Assembly (NCBI GenBank): GCA_037952775.1 | Contig: JBANAY010000004.1 | Location: 12,710,001-12,774,000, forward strand | Direction of reading: 5' to 3' | Length of the DNA stretch: 64,000 nucleotides | Origin: Clonostachys chloroleuca | Lineage: Eukaryota > Ascomycota > Sordariomycetes > Hypocreales > Bionectriaceae | Part shown: positions 43,634 through 56,600 of the stretch, in pieces | Layout of the letters: each line of letters starts with the position of its first letter | Numbering within the stretch: the first letter of the stretch is position 1 | Notes under the pieces: generated by a model | The model's database searches: none | The model's input: the letters and a program-made list of their open reading frames with translations, nothing else | What the model was told of the DNA's origin: nothing | Made by a program: the position numbers and the translations under genes

Positions 43634-45126
43634 TTGGCAAGGTGTAGCTTCAACCGCACCGACCTCTATGGCCAGCGGGTTCGTCGTCTTATCGCGGAGA
43701 GAGAGAGGGGGGATGGGCGGCAGCCGGTGCGATCGTGGACGGGCACGCTTACGTCTTCGATCCGGTGTTTGTGGTTCTCGAGAGCATCGGACTCCAGGGG
43801 CCTGGACCCATCGAACTGCTAGTGGTGCTGAAAAATGCAGAATAAGTAAGAAGCGAGTGATGGTCGAATTAACAATGAGCGATGTTACGAAAAGAATGAG
43901 CTGCTTCCGCGAGATGCGAGCATGAGATGGTGCTGATGAGACACAAGGCCACGAACGGGAGTACAGGTTGCCCACAGCGGAAGTGGGGTGGAGACCTCCG
44001 AGACAACGAGGCCCAGAGCAGAATGATACGTAAGTAATTACCTGGTCTAGGTTTGATCTTAAACCCCCTTATTGTTGACACCAATAGAAGAAGTACCTGG
44101 CACTAGCCAGCATTTTAATGCCGGCCGGTTCCGTCTCTGTGAACGGTCAACGGCGCTATTGAATCAGTTTTACTGCTAGTGATGCTGCAGATAGCCCTAA
44201 ATTAGTCGCAAAATATTGGAGGCAGAGATGGAAGAAAAGAAAAGAAAAGAACAAAAATTGATGAGAGAATGAAGGAGAAGTATTACGTATATTATCCGTG
44301 TGCACGCAGGTACTGCTTTTCAGAAGTCAGCAATCAATTCTTCCCCAAGGACAGCTTGATTTCAATTGGTTTGCAGGTTGGCCCAAAGCAGCATCAACAC
44401 AACCCCACGTCACGGAAGCTCTATCTGGCAAATTTAAAGATGTCTATTTGTTCATTGAGTTGAATTGTCTACCTGGTACTTGGATTGCGCAAGGTATCTA
44501 GATAATTAGAGTAGAGTAGAGTTGAGCTGATGCATGACTTCGCGAAATCCATGCTCGAGCTCGTGGATGCAAGCTACCCCGAACCTCAAACGGCTCCTGC
44601 ACCTGCCTGGTGCTTCGCTGCAAGCTGTTCAAGTGACGAAGAGACTTGCAGCCGTGTCTTGCGTTGGAATGCAGCTGCAACGTTGCGAAGCGAGCAGGAA
44701 GCAGCGATTGAGCCCCTGCTAGGAGTAAGGGCGGTGCTCCCAAACAAGAGTCATGGATTCTCATCCTAGATCTCACATCATCAGGATACAGCTTATACAA
44801 CGCCTTTTTCCAAGGCGGACCATTCCCGCTGACACCCTGATACCGTGTATGCATGACCTTTTCTAGCACCAGACTCCAAGTTTGCAGAAGCTTGACTCAT
44901 GAAACTGTATGATGCTTTGAATGCTAGCAAACGCTATGATTTCCCGCTCCGTAGCCTCGCAATTGAAGGATACAACGCCAAATCGCCAGAATAAGAAAGA
45001 CTCGTGAGCTCATATCTGAATACCTATGTCACAAGGGCTTCATTGAACCCACTTGGACAATAAATATTCCTGCCAAAAATCCTACAAATCTCAGCCATAC
45101 TTTTACGAATGGCTGGGAGGCGTCCA
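43634..45126. other. Intergenic region between the GPHR-like and USP genes
   Basis: No gene is firmly supported. A 79-codon ATG frame at 44530-44769 (plus) has reasonable codon usage and five Cys but no match I recognise. An AAAAG microsatellite lies near 44233-44250. Confidence 0.45.
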
Positions 45127-46275
45127 TTATGAAGCAGACTTCTGATTTGAAGTGTCGTCGTCTGAGTCCTCATCCTCTTCGACACGCATCTTCAAAGCAG
45201 CGGCCTCTCCCACCTCCATCTTGTGGAGCTGCTCCAACTTCTGTTGGTTCAGCGCCTGCTTCCCATCCATGACCTCGAATTCGGCCTCTCCTTCGTCATC
45301 CTCCGTGTCACTGCTATCGCTTCCAGGGCTGGTGGGCGCTTGGACGAGAGAGTCATCTTCTCCCGCAGGCCCACCAGTTGCTTGGACAGGTGTGCGTGAT
45401 CTCGGTGTGAGGTTGATAGGCTTGATTGTTGGATCGAATGCAGCCGGCAGGCCCAGTACTTTGGCCACTTGGTGGGCCTCCTCGTCGGCAGAGATTTGGG
45501 TTTCCAGCTCGTAAGTGCTACTTGCTTCGCTGTCTGCCTCATGTTTTCCATGCGTGGCTGACAGCATGGTGACATAGGTTTGTCGCGCTGAATCGTTCGC
45601 TCGCTTCGTCTTCTTCTTGATCCGTTTTTCAGTTGGCCGAACGACGACGACGGGGACTGGGGAGTACTGCAGGCAGTATTTCGAGAAAGAATTGCGCGTG
45701 TTGACCAATCCTTGCAAGCCACCGAGGGAACGGCCCCTCGTGCCCACCACAAGCATAGCAGGCTGGTGCATCTGTATCTGTAAAAAGGAAAAAAAAATAA
45801 GCCTTGTAAGTACTTGATGATTTCACGTAGACGAGGGCGGTTATTGCCGCCTTCTTCGGCCACTCACCAGCTTCTGGAATGTCCCATGGAGCTTCCCCAT
45901 TGCGAATTCCAAAACAAAGCTCAGAGCCTTGCTCGCTGTATTTTTCGCGACTATCGCCTTCATGATCGCCGTGGCTTCGTCGACATATTGTTTATCGTTG
46001 ACCCGTATTTCCTTTTCCACCACGCGCACGCAAACCACTTCGTCGCCGTCGTCCACGAGCTCATCCAACAGCCACTGAAGCGCGTAGTCGGAATAGGCAT
46101 GCTCGTCTACCCCGACCATGAAGGTCCGTGACCTTCGCCCAGCGCGATAGCCTTTGTGTTTGACATTGAGGGTCAATGACGGTGTGTTGTTCTTGGTCGC
46201 CTCGCCGAGCGGCAGATTATCGAATGCGACATGGTTCTGAAACCTGTCATTGGACGGCACCGTTAGAGAGGCCAT
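45127..46275 (-). CDS. Universal stress protein (UspA fold) with acidic C-terminal extension
   Basis: Two exons, 46275-45868 and 45777-45127, give 352 aa from the ATG MASLTVPSNDRFQNH. The UspA domain runs from RSRTFMVGVDEHAYSDYALQ through DDGDEVVCVRVVEKEI to MLVVGTRGRSLGGLQG and SPVPVVVVRPTEKR. The nucleotide-binding glycine motif is altered after GGLQG (NTRNSFSK where G-x9-G-S/T is usual). After a Lys-rich patch (KRIKKKTKR) comes an acidic, Ser-rich tail with KVLGLPAAFD and EEDEDSDDD. Fungal members are cytosolic stress proteins of poorly known function. The start is uncertain: the frame stays open upstream, and an exon at 47498-47107 probably belongs to the same gene. Confidence 0.82.
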
Positions 46276-47106
46276 TTCTGGGAGGCAGAGGGGCGCGCAA
46301 ATCACAAGGGGGTCGGCAGGAACGCAGTAGCTCCGAGACAACAAGAAAGAATGCGGGCAGTAGGGTTCAAGAATTGGCGAGGAGGTAGTGGCAGCCCAAT
46401 CTATTAAGGTACAGGTATGATGCAGGTGGGAGATGTCATACTGGGCGGGGTTTATTATGGACGGCTTAGGACCGGGGCGAAATTGACTTTGGCAGGCAGG
46501 CTGTGGTGGTCACTGGGCCGAGCTCATTCCAGTGCTGGATTCTAGCCCGACTCCTTCGCCTGCAGGCTTCGGGTTTCTGTCGGGGAGAGCGATGACAGCG
46601 GGGTAATAAGGTGAAAAGCGAAAAGTAACGGGTAAATGATGGTCGTGGCAGTGGGGCTGAGCCACGATAGCCGTCACCTTAACTGTTGGAGGGAATGCTC
46701 TAAGGAGGATGGGCAGGGGCGGGTAAGAAGGTGGGGAAGTCGAGTCGAGCCGGAGAAGGATGTTTTGGAGAGCATCAACTCAAAACCAAACACTGACAGA
46801 AAATGTTGCGGCGAACCACGACGAACCGTCAAGCCTTCATCGCGCAACCGAAATTGACGATGTCGCTCCCCGGGAATGGGAGTGGGCGTTGATGGTTTCA
46901 GCATAGTTGCGCATTGGGTTGTGCAATTGGACCTTGACGTGGTCCAACCTGAGCCGACCAGTAATTGAAGGGCAACCATCGCTCTCACTGGATAATGTCA
47001 CAATTGCAACTGTGCTTCCCACTCGGGATAGCAGACAGACTGCAGGGTCATAGATAACGACCTTTGGTCGCAAAAAACATGGGCAAAAGTGCGTAATGCC
47101 ACTTAC

Positions 47107-47498
47107 CGCACTGGTTGGGGCGAAGCCGCTCGGATTCTCGGCCTGCTCATCCTTTTCTCTGTCCCCTGCGGTAGCGAAGGGTTATGAGGAAGTCGGATCG
47201 TGATTGAAGTCCCAGAGGACTTTCTGCTGAGGCCGTTGAGATTTCCTTGCCATTCCTCTGGCGGTGAGACGGGGCTGGAATTTTCTGGGTTCACAGTTGA
47301 GAGTCTGGGCGAGAAGGAAGCTGCTGACGATTTTCGGTCGGACAAGTCGACGCTGTCGGTTGTCATTGCGCTTGTCGTCGACCCCCCAGCATTGTGATCT
47401 GGGAAATACTCGTTTTTGGATGAGCTGGCTGGGACAACAGTCTTTGGAGAAACATCGCTGGATTCGTCTCTCTGGATCGATGAGCCAGGCTCCATCAT
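47107..47498 (-). CDS. Probable 5' exon of the USP gene (or a separate small gene)
   Basis: An ATG frame of about 130 codons, rich in Ser and Pro (MEPGSSIQRDESSDVSPKT...), ends at a consensus donor (GCG followed by GTAAGT) after KRMSRPRIRAASPQPVR. Fungal USP proteins commonly begin with such disordered RPRIRAASP-type N-termini, and the next coding sequence on this strand is the USP domain. The linking intron would be about 760 nt, long for this genome. The only in-phase acceptor before the USP domain (TCTCGGAG near 46335) is weak. The linkage is inference. Confidence 0.4.
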
Positions 47499-49589
47499 CC
47501 TTCTCCAACCCACTCGCTAAAGGGGTTAATTGCTGGATCTCGGAACACGCAACTGCCCAATGAATGCCTCTAAACTGAGGCAATGGGCTGCGGAATCTGG
47601 CAGGTGACGATAACGGGTTCCCTAAGGTAGTACAACTGCTGGCCAACCGGGCACCGCGTGCGATCGTTCGTGTTCAACTAATGGGCCAAACCCTGCTTCC
47701 TATCAGGCGCTGGTGAGAAATAGAGAAGCGGACAAGAGGCGATTAAGAAAAAAATATGGGTGATGTCAGAAAGCCACGCTGGAAGCCAAAACTGGGAATG
47801 GTGTGATTAAAGGGCAGGAAGGATGCCCGACACCAGAACACGCAAAGGCCAGGCTGACGACGTAGTAGTCGTAGCTGTAATGGTGCGTATAGTTTGATGG
47901 CTGGATAAGCTGCCGCAAGCGCAGACACCGTCACACTGGAAGGACAGGGGTTGTTCCGTTTGATGACAAGGACGATTGGGCAGAGAGATAGAGGCCCAGC
48001 TAATGGTGGGAGATTTAATCAAAGAGAACGACACTAGGTTGGCTGCCAAGACCAGTCGGCAAGGCCAGGGCAAAAAAAAATATATATAAAATATGACGGA
48101 CCAGGCCACCAAAGGTACGTCTCTGATCAACAGGGTGGCAAGTCAGACGCACTGATAAAGTGAGCCTTCTAACAGGCTGAAGGGACCCTGCTGCCGTGCT
48201 GCAATGCAAGGCAGGAAGCCGCGCGATGTTCGGTCAAGGCCCGCAAGGCCCAGGGTTCCGCGGAACCAGGGGGTCTGACTTGACCGTTTGGTTGGACTCG
48301 ATTACGGTGCAGCACGTCCAGAGATCAGAACACGGGGAGAGGCGGCGATGTCGATTCGCTGGATGGACGTGGGTGAATCGCGGAGAGCCACTGATAAGCC
48401 AATGACGGTGAAGTTAGAAACAAGAGCAAGGCAGGACAAAAAGCAAAGAAAACGGGAACAAACGTCGTGCTTTCCCGGCTGGTTTCAACTTGTGCCGCGC
48501 TACTGTACTGTTTGCCTTGCTCTGTGCAGGGAGCTGCCCAAATGGCGGGTCGTTTGGGCTGTGGGTTGAGTCTGGCGGGAACGACGGGAGCTTCCTCCTC
48601 GATAAAGATGGGGTTAGGAGAGCAGCCCACCAACAGCTCTTGGAAAGGGCTACCCGGGCTCTTAAATCCAGCAAAAGCCATCCATGTGCCCTGATGGCCG
48701 TGAGCTTCGACTGGTACTGCCAGCTGGAGGTTGTTACTGGGACACACGTGCGTGTCGCCTGAGAATGGCTAGAGGGTGGCGGCAAGGATCTTCACCTTTG
48801 GCGCGGACTTCTTTTGATAGTACTAGTGAGAAGCTGCGTCTGAGGCGGGGCGAAGCGGAAAAAGCCACGATTTTTGGGGTTGCAGTAAGAAGAGCTGGCC
48901 CGATGCCTCCTACCTGACTGGCTCCCAGCCGTCACCAGCTGCAGCTGATATCTGCCACCAGCCAGCCAGCCTGCCCCTTCGGCGATCTGGCTCCCATCGG
49001 GTCTAATTATCTCTATGCTTGTTTTTGTGTGTGTGCATGCGGGCGTGATGACGATACGCTCCCTCAGCCTCTAAACCTTATTGCCGTCATTCTCTCGGAA
49101 CGGTTACAGCGTTGGGAGACAAGTTCCGCAATCCCCATCCCCCTCACAAACCTCCACCGCCCTCTACTGCTTCCTCCTAGCCGCAGCTCTAGGGCCCTCG
49201 ATCCGCATCGCCAAGGTTACCTTGCCCCTACGCAGTGACGCCGCCAAGACACCCAAGCAACCATCACCAATGGCCTGCTGCTGATCAGCTTACACATCAC
49301 GGACTTGCATAACCCAGCGTTTGCGGGCAGGAAAGCACAGATGATGCACGTTGTAGGCTCCTACCGCCAAGCGAGTTTTGTGAGATCCACTGCTACTGCT
49401 TCCTGTATCCACCAGAGCTGGGCGAAGGGAGCTGGAATACGACCGCTGGATTTTTATTCGCAGCGTCGCGTTCTGACGTACCACTCAGGCTTTGAGTAAG
49501 GTTAATTACAAAGTTATAGGCTAACGGCTACTTAGATTTCTGAATTGTCTGCGCCCAGTAGCCTACATGAAACCTCGACGGATACAACG

Positions 49590-49626
<37 letters not shown>

Positions 49627-51370
49627 TGAATAGGGCTCTCGCTCCACCACCGCAACTAATGAATCAGTCCACTGATTCTTTTGGTTCGTACGACACCTCG
49701 CCTTATCCAACATCCATCGGGTGAGCGACACCAGCCCTTGTCATGGGGGACTACCTAGCATGTGCGTTGGGCTCAATCCCGCGAGAGAGAGAGAGAGGCC
49801 GCACACCGTCATCCCCCCCATCACGCGGATGGGAGGGGGTCTTTTAGCGCAGTACGGCTGAGCGTGTGCTACTGGAGGCCTGGCAAAGCCCCGAAGATCC
49901 CATTCCCCAAAGCAGGTTGAGGCAATCTCGAAGATTTTCTCGGTCCCCTGTAGCCACATGCCAGGAGATTTGACATCAAGCCAAGTTAGCAGTAAAGGCG
50001 GGGATGTGGACACTCCCTTACGAAGGGACCCAGCAGCGGCTATTAAAAGAAGGCAGGGTAATTAATTATCTTTTGCAAATCGGTGCCCAAGGAGCTGGTC
50101 ACGAGATGCCTCGAGGAAATTTCGTGTGGATGCGATGCGAGGTGCTCAATATCGCGTAGTCAATAACCCAAGTGCCGTTGGCGGCCTCTGCATGCACTTA
50201 CATCCTCCTCTCGCTGCCCATGCCGCAGAGTTGTCTCACATGAGAACAAGCTTAACCTCATTCTGGCAAGGACCGCCCCTATCTAATGTAGGGAGGGTTC
50301 AGACGGCTGCAGCCGTGAATGATGATCAGATGTGGGTGACACAAAACATGGCAAACCAGCGCGAGTCCATCTCGCACGAAAATTGGCAAATATGGAAAAT
50401 GGTACATGAAGATAATGCACAATACTCAAAATAGTGAAAGATTGCCTATTTCGATATCCTGGAACATAAGTTGAAAAGTTGCGAATCCATAACTGACTTA
50501 TCATAAGTTGAACATGACATCGTGACGTGCCATGTTTTATGTTTTATGTTACCCACTGAGAGACCTACGTCTGCGTCAGTGTCAAGCGGGTGACAGGAGA
50601 AATGAGACGCAATGGAAGAGTGGTTCTACTTTCTAATATAAATCAAGCTCAGCAGTATCAAATGAAAAAAAAGTGACAATATATGCCGTATTGTCTCACA
50701 AGAATATATTATTGGCACTCAATAAGTTAATGATACCTATCGCAGACTCGAGAATAACCAGCTTATTGTTTGGGTATCTCAATTTCAATGTCACCACCCA
50801 CTTGAGTGTCTAGCTGACTACTAACCTACCTGCATGACTGCATGAGGTGTGGAAGATTGACCTTTTTAGGGTGCATATCTTCATTGTCAGGGCATGGATA
50901 GACCGGTGTGAAGTAAAACATTCTAGTTTTTTTCTTTACTAGAAAGTAAGATAAGAAGCTAATGGTTTTGTTTCTGCCCAGGCACATGTTTCGGGAAGCG
51001 ACGGCGGCCGCATCGTATCGTTGATGCCACTGATCTTGGCCGCAATACAATCGTTCTGCCATGGTAAAGGGAGTCCGTTGCTCCCATGTTTGGGACACCT
51101 ACCAGACCCCTTGTGCAATCTACATAACCGTGACTCTCAGGTAATGCTCAATTTATAAAATATTTCAGTCCCTGCAAAGGTGATCCTGGACCTCTGTAAC
51201 ACACTAGGTAGTTCCCGTGCGCCCTTAGAGGCCCTCAACTCCGTGACGCCAATGCCATGCGACCTGCCTACCGGCCTGCATATCTACCGAGTCTCCTTTT
51301 CTTTTTGCTCATCTCATTTCATAAGTGGCACATCCAATCCTGCTCGTGTTATAGAGCACAGGCATCTGCC
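47499..51370. other. Gene-poor region of about 3.9 kb
   Basis: No gene was found. It contains a 33-nt A run at 49592-49624, a (GA)n run at about 49782-49797 and scattered short frames without support. No transposon open frames or terminal repeats were recognised. The gap between the USP domain (46275) and eIF3l is 5.1 kb if the 47107-47498 exon is discounted. Confidence 0.5.
49592..49624 (+). repeat. Poly(A) run of 33 nt
   Basis: Thirty-three consecutive A residues between CAACGGC and GATGAATAGG. It is by far the longest homopolymer in the window. Possible sources are slippage or the tail of a retroposed sequence on the plus strand; no retroelement body or flanking duplication was recognised. 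Confidence 0.9.
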
Positions 51371-52928
51371 TTAGTTGTATGTGCGGGACAGGTTGCGGAG
51401 ATACCAGTCCACAAGCTTTCTTCCAACCTTCGCCTCAGAGATGTGAATCAAATCCTATGTCCAAATGTTAGCATTGAATGTACTTGGCCAAGAACTACAC
51501 GGGGTTAAAGAACGGTACATACACCTTGCATGGCGTAGTCAAGGTCACTGACATTGACCAGCTCGCCCTCCAAGAGGCGCTGGTCCTGCCATCGCAGCTG
51601 CTTCGTGCGCTGCTTCGTGACCAAGAGCCAGGCTCGGAGTTCCTCGGGTGTTACCTCGAGGAAGCCGGCGAGCTTGTTAAGGTCCATCGTTGTGTAGAGT
51701 CTCAGGTAAGACTTGATGGTAGGGCTCCACATGTTGGTCTTGACCTCGTCCATGAAGACCGCAAGGTGGTGCTCGACGGGGTCCACGTTGGACTCTGGGT
51801 TATCAAAGTCGGGAGGAACGGGGGAGATGAACTTGGGGCAGGCAGCACGGAAGAGCTCCTCAAATATGGGGAGCGACTCGGGGCCACCGCGCTGCAGCTT
51901 CAGGAGCTGGTCGCCGTACTTCTCACGAAGGGCGCTGTGGATGGTATCATCCAGCCTGGTGGGGTGGAATGACACGCAAATGGCGATCAGAGCGTACATC
52001 TGCTCGTTCTTCTTGGTGATGGAATCATACTGAGCGTTCTTCTGGAAGTTCTTGGTCCTCGAGACGTAGATGAGGATGTGGCTGAACATGCGGATGGCAT
52101 CAGCATATCGGTGCATCATCATGTAGGAGAAGCCCACATAGTAGTAGGTGGTAAAGTGAGCAGCCATGACGCGAGCGAACATGGCCTTCTTGTTCAGCTC
52201 GATATCATCGAGAGTCTTGAGGGCGAGGCTGAAGTCTCCGAGAAGAGTGTGCACGCGCAGCAGCCCGATGATGGAGAAGTATCCCAGCATGCGGTACAGG
52301 TTCTTAGATCCATACTCGCCGGCGACGGCCATGGGGTCCTCTCCACGCTTCATGGCGGCCAGCTGCTCGGTGATCTGCGAGCGCTGAATAAGAGAGTAGA
52401 GCACATTAAGCACGCTGTAGCATCCCCATGTGTTGGGGTTTTCGCGGAGGATCTGGATCTCCTCCTCGTTCGAGGCCTGTCGTGCGATGCGGGATCGGTA
52501 AGATGAGAAAGAGTTGAACTGGTAAATGAACTCGTCGATGACATCCCATGCCCAGTAGTACTGCAAGTAAGAGTTAGTTATCTGGTGGATAAGACACGCG
52601 TACTGGGTTTGGAACGCACAGATGGAGGCTCCAACTCAATGGGTCCCTCAGAGTTGAGAATGTAATGGAACAGGCTGCAGTACTGGTCGTAGCTCTGGAA
52701 CTTGACTTCAAGGGGAGCCGAAAAATCGAGAGGTTGAGCAGCCTGAACGAGACGGGCCTGGAGATCGTCGGCCTGCTGAGCCATGGTCAGGGAGTTGGTC
52801 TGGCTCAGCTCCTCGCCATCCTCGTACTGGACATGCTCCTTGTACTCGGCCACAAGAGCCTCCTCCTCGACATCGCTGTCATCGTCAATTGCACGGGCCG
52901 GGGCCACGCCGTTCTGGTAGCTCGCCAT
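51371..52928 (-). CDS. Eukaryotic translation initiation factor 3 subunit L
   Basis: Three exons, 52928-52620, 52560-51523 and 51454-51371, give 476 aa. The acidic N-terminus (DDDSDVEEEALVAEYKEHVQ) leads to PLDFSAPLEVKFQSYDQYCS and then YYWAWDVIDEFIYQFNSFSS, the well-conserved entry to the eIF3l domain. Further blocks are NPNTWGCYSVLNVLYSLIQR, MLGYFSIIGLLRVHTLLGD, YVGFSYMMMHRYADAIRMF and the PCI-like end VTPEELRAWLLVTKQRT. The last exon supplies DLIHISEAKVGRKLVDWYLR. Subunit L is a peripheral PCI-type subunit of eIF3 in moulds, absent from budding yeast. It is head to head with the EFL1 gene. Splice sites are GTGCGT/GCAG and GTATGT/ATAG. Confidence 0.94.
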
Positions 52929-53685
52929 CGTCGCGGTCGTTCGTTCCGTTCCCACCTGGTATGTTGGCGGCAACGATGGGTGAGGGGCAAACCGAAATTT
53001 TGCTCTAGCTGAGGGGCTTGTTGATGCTCTCTCGGCTCACCCAAATTTTCGTGAGCCTTAGGGCTTGTCGTGGGCGAAGCGGGGCGTAATGCAGGGGTAT
53101 AGGCATAATTTATGCCTATAGACGGTGTAGTGCCGTATCGGAATCATGGAGGGGGCGCCAAATTGTGGCTCAGGAATGAATATTATCGATAAGGAGGGGT
53201 TGAGTCACTCAACTCCAGCGAAAAAGTGCCTCTTCCGTGTGGTGGGGCAACTCATATCATGGAGGGGCAAGGTTGGAAACAGTAGAAACGATACTTTTCT
53301 CTAGACGTCAACGGAAATATACTCTTGAGATCTCTTCGCTGAAGTTAGAGGCAGTACAGGGCGGGTTGCTTTGTTGTCTTTCTTCCTCTTCTTTTTCCCA
53401 GGCCCCGTCACCCTTTGTTGGATTGCATATGACACATATGAGCAATAGTGACGACGGCGTCATTCTGAGTAATACTTACTTTAATAGCAAGAGCCATCTA
53501 GGCACAAAGTGACTTGCACTGCCAGTTATCTACCATCCTACTTCCCTGCCTGGTTACCATACACACGACAACTCCGGCCCCCGGCCTATATATTGGTCAC
53601 CCTGGTCCCAAAATTGGACTCATTGTCGAGAGAGAATAGTAATTTTCCTGTGGCAAATTAATTCTACTGTTGCATTTCTGTCACC
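52929..53685. promoter_or_regulatory. Shared upstream region of eIF3l and EFL1
   Basis: 757 bp separate the two divergent start codons. A TATATAT element at 53587-53593 lies about 93 nt before the EFL1 ATG. No gene lies inside. Both products act in translation, so co-regulation is plausible but not shown. Confidence 0.35.
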
Positions 53686-56600
53686 ATGCCCGTCGTTACG
53701 CCAGAGAAGCTGGCTAGCCTGCAAAGGCAGTCTCAAGATGTTCGGAATGTAGGCTTATCCTGTACGCGATATGTCCGGTTCTTTTGCTTAAGCGTCGCAG
53801 ATATGTATTTTGGCACATGTTGATCATGGGAAAACATCACTCACGGATGCCCTGTTGGCCACGAACGGTATCATCTCACCAAAATTGGCGGGGAAGATCC
53901 GCTATCTAGACTCACGGCCTGATGAGCAGATTCGAGGCATTACCATGGAATCATCGGCTATATCACTTTATTTCTCTATGCTGAGAAGGTCAGCTCCTGA
54001 CGTAGATCCTGAGCAGAAGGAGTATCTGATCAACCTAATCGATTCCCCTGGACACATTGACTTCAGTAGCGAGGTATCTACGGCATCAAGACTTTGCGAT
54101 GGCGCAGTTGTTCTCGTTGACGCCGTCGAGGGTGTGTGCAGCCAAACAGTTACCGTCCTCCGCCAAACATGGATTGAAAAGCTCAAGCCCTTACTTGTGA
54201 TCAACAAGATGGATCGATTAGTCACGGAGTTGAAGATGACGCCAGGAGAGGCATACATTCATCTCAGCAAACTCCTCGAGCAGGTAAATGCTGTCCTGGG
54301 CAGTTTCTTTCAAGGTGAGCGTATGGAAGAGGATCTGAACTGGAGAGAGAGAATGGAAGAGCGGGCGAGCGCCGCTGCAGCCGCAAAAGAATCAGCCATC
54401 GCGGACCAGATTGCCGACAATGGAGATGTTCAGTGGGAGGAGCGCGACGATGAAGATCTTTACTTTGCGCCAGAACGGAATAATGTTATCTTCAGCAGTG
54501 CTGTGGATGGCTGGGCCTTTACATGCCGACAGTTCGCCAGCTTATATGAGAAGAAACTAGGCATCAAGCGAGGCGCGATGGAGAAAGTCCTATGGGGGAG
54601 CTTTTACCTAGATCCTAAAACCAAAAAGGTTCTGGGGCCAAAACATTTAAAAGGGCGAAATCTGAAGCCTATGTTTGTTCAGCTTGTACTGGAGCCGATC
54701 TGGACGGTCTACCAGGCAACAACAGGCGGCGATAATGGAAAGGGTGATCCGGTGCTTCTCGAGAAAGTAAGCAAGTCACTCAACCTCACAATTTCACCAC
54801 ACGTCATCCGCGCCCGCGATCCACGACTTCTCATGACTACGGTCTTCGCTTCTTGGCTTCCTCTTTCGACCGCTTTGCTTGTATCTGTTGTTGAGAGTCT
54901 TCCTTCGCCACCGAAGGCTCAGTCTGAACGACTACCGGAGCTGTTAGACAGTTCTCCTGGAGCAGACCATATTGATAACAGGGTGAAGGACGCCATGGTG
55001 TCGTTCAAAACAGAGAAGTCAGATCCTGTAGTTGCGTATGTCAGCAAGATGGTATCTGTCCCAGAAAGCGAGTTACCTGAAAACAAACGCCGGCCAGGAC
55101 AGATGAGTGGAGAAGAGGCTCGAGATCTAGCTAGGAGAAAGCGAGCCGAAGCTGCCAGAGCTCAGGGAGCCAACGGCGAAGCAGCGGTAGAGAACATCGC
55201 AGAGTCTTTGGCTAACGTTGATATTGACAATATCACACCAGAGCTCGAACAAAAAGAAGCCGATCCCGAACACTTGATAGGATTCGCGAGAATCTATTCC
55301 GGAACGTTATCTGTTGGAGATAAGCTCTACGTGCTTCCTCCTAAATGGTCCCCCGCCCATCCAGACCACGATCCCCAACCACAAGAGGTGACGGTCACCG
55401 CTCTGTACATGTTGATGGGTAGAAACCTGGAGTCCTTACAGCAAGTTCCGGCTGGAGTGGTCTTCGGAATCGGGGGTCTTGAGGGTAAGATACTGAAGTC
55501 AGGGACACTCTGCAGTCTACGTGATGGGGCTCCCAACCTGGCTGGAGTCAGCATGGCAGGAAAGCCCATTGTCCGCGTCGCTCTCGAGCCTGTCAACCCC
55601 GCGGATCTTGACAAGATGATCAAAGGACTGGAGCTTCTCATCCAGAGCGATCCTTGCGCCGAGTACGAACAGTTCAGCAGTGGCGAGCATGTTCTTCTGA
55701 CAGCTGGCGAACTGCACCTGGAACGATGCTTGACAGATTTGAAGGATCGTTTTGCGCATTGCGAAGTACAAGCAGGAGAACCTATTGTCCCCTATAGGGA
55801 AACGATTGTGCGAGCTGAAGAGATGCGCCCTCCTGTTAACCGCGAGCTTGGACGTGGTGTTGTCGTCGGTGTTACCAGCTCCAAGCAAGTGCACATTTCC
55901 CTTCGGGTTCGCCCGCTGCCAGAGGAAGCTACAACTTTCCTTCTTAAGAATGCGGATTCTATCAAGAGGCTATATACCGATAAGAGTTTGGCAGACAGTG
56001 AGGATAACGTGGACGGAGCAGATAGGGAGAATATTGATGCCGATACGGAGCTTGCTGCAAGCAATACTCTATCAGTTGATGAGTTGAAGAAGCAACTCCA
56101 GCAATCTTTGGAGAAAGGCAAAGGCCGAGAAGCCTGGAAGAACCAGGTCCACCAAATTGCGGCCTTCGGCCCTCGACGAACAGGTCCAAACCTCCTCATT
56201 GATGCTACGAAGGATGGTGTCTTACCCAAGGTATTCGCAAATGAGAAGGATCAGGCTTCGGCCCCTCAAGCAGGAGAGGCTTTACATCCTAGTCATCTGT
56301 CCGACAAAATTACATATGCATTCCAGCTGGCGACAGCACAGGGACCACTCTGCAACGAGCCTGTGCAGGGACTAGCAGTCTTTGTGGAGGATATTTCCCT
56401 AGATCTTCCCGAAGACGATTCTTCAGCCAGGGACAAGCTCGGACGTTTGACTGGTGAAATTATCAAAACTTTCCAGTCCTCTCTACGATCTGCATTCCTA
56501 GACTGGTCCCCACGAATCATGCTTGCGATGTACAGTGTCGAGATCCAAGCATCTACGGAGGTTCTAGGCCGAGTGTACGATGTGTTGACCAGGCGTCGAG

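Noticed and set aside
43634..43975. N-terminal extension of the GPHR-like protein
   Set aside because: The open frame begins with GTG and encodes basic, non-conserved sequence; the ATG at 43633 gives the family's usual length.
44530..44769. 79-codon ATG frame with five Cys
   Set aside because: No signal peptide, homologue or splice support; too short to call as a gene from sequence alone.
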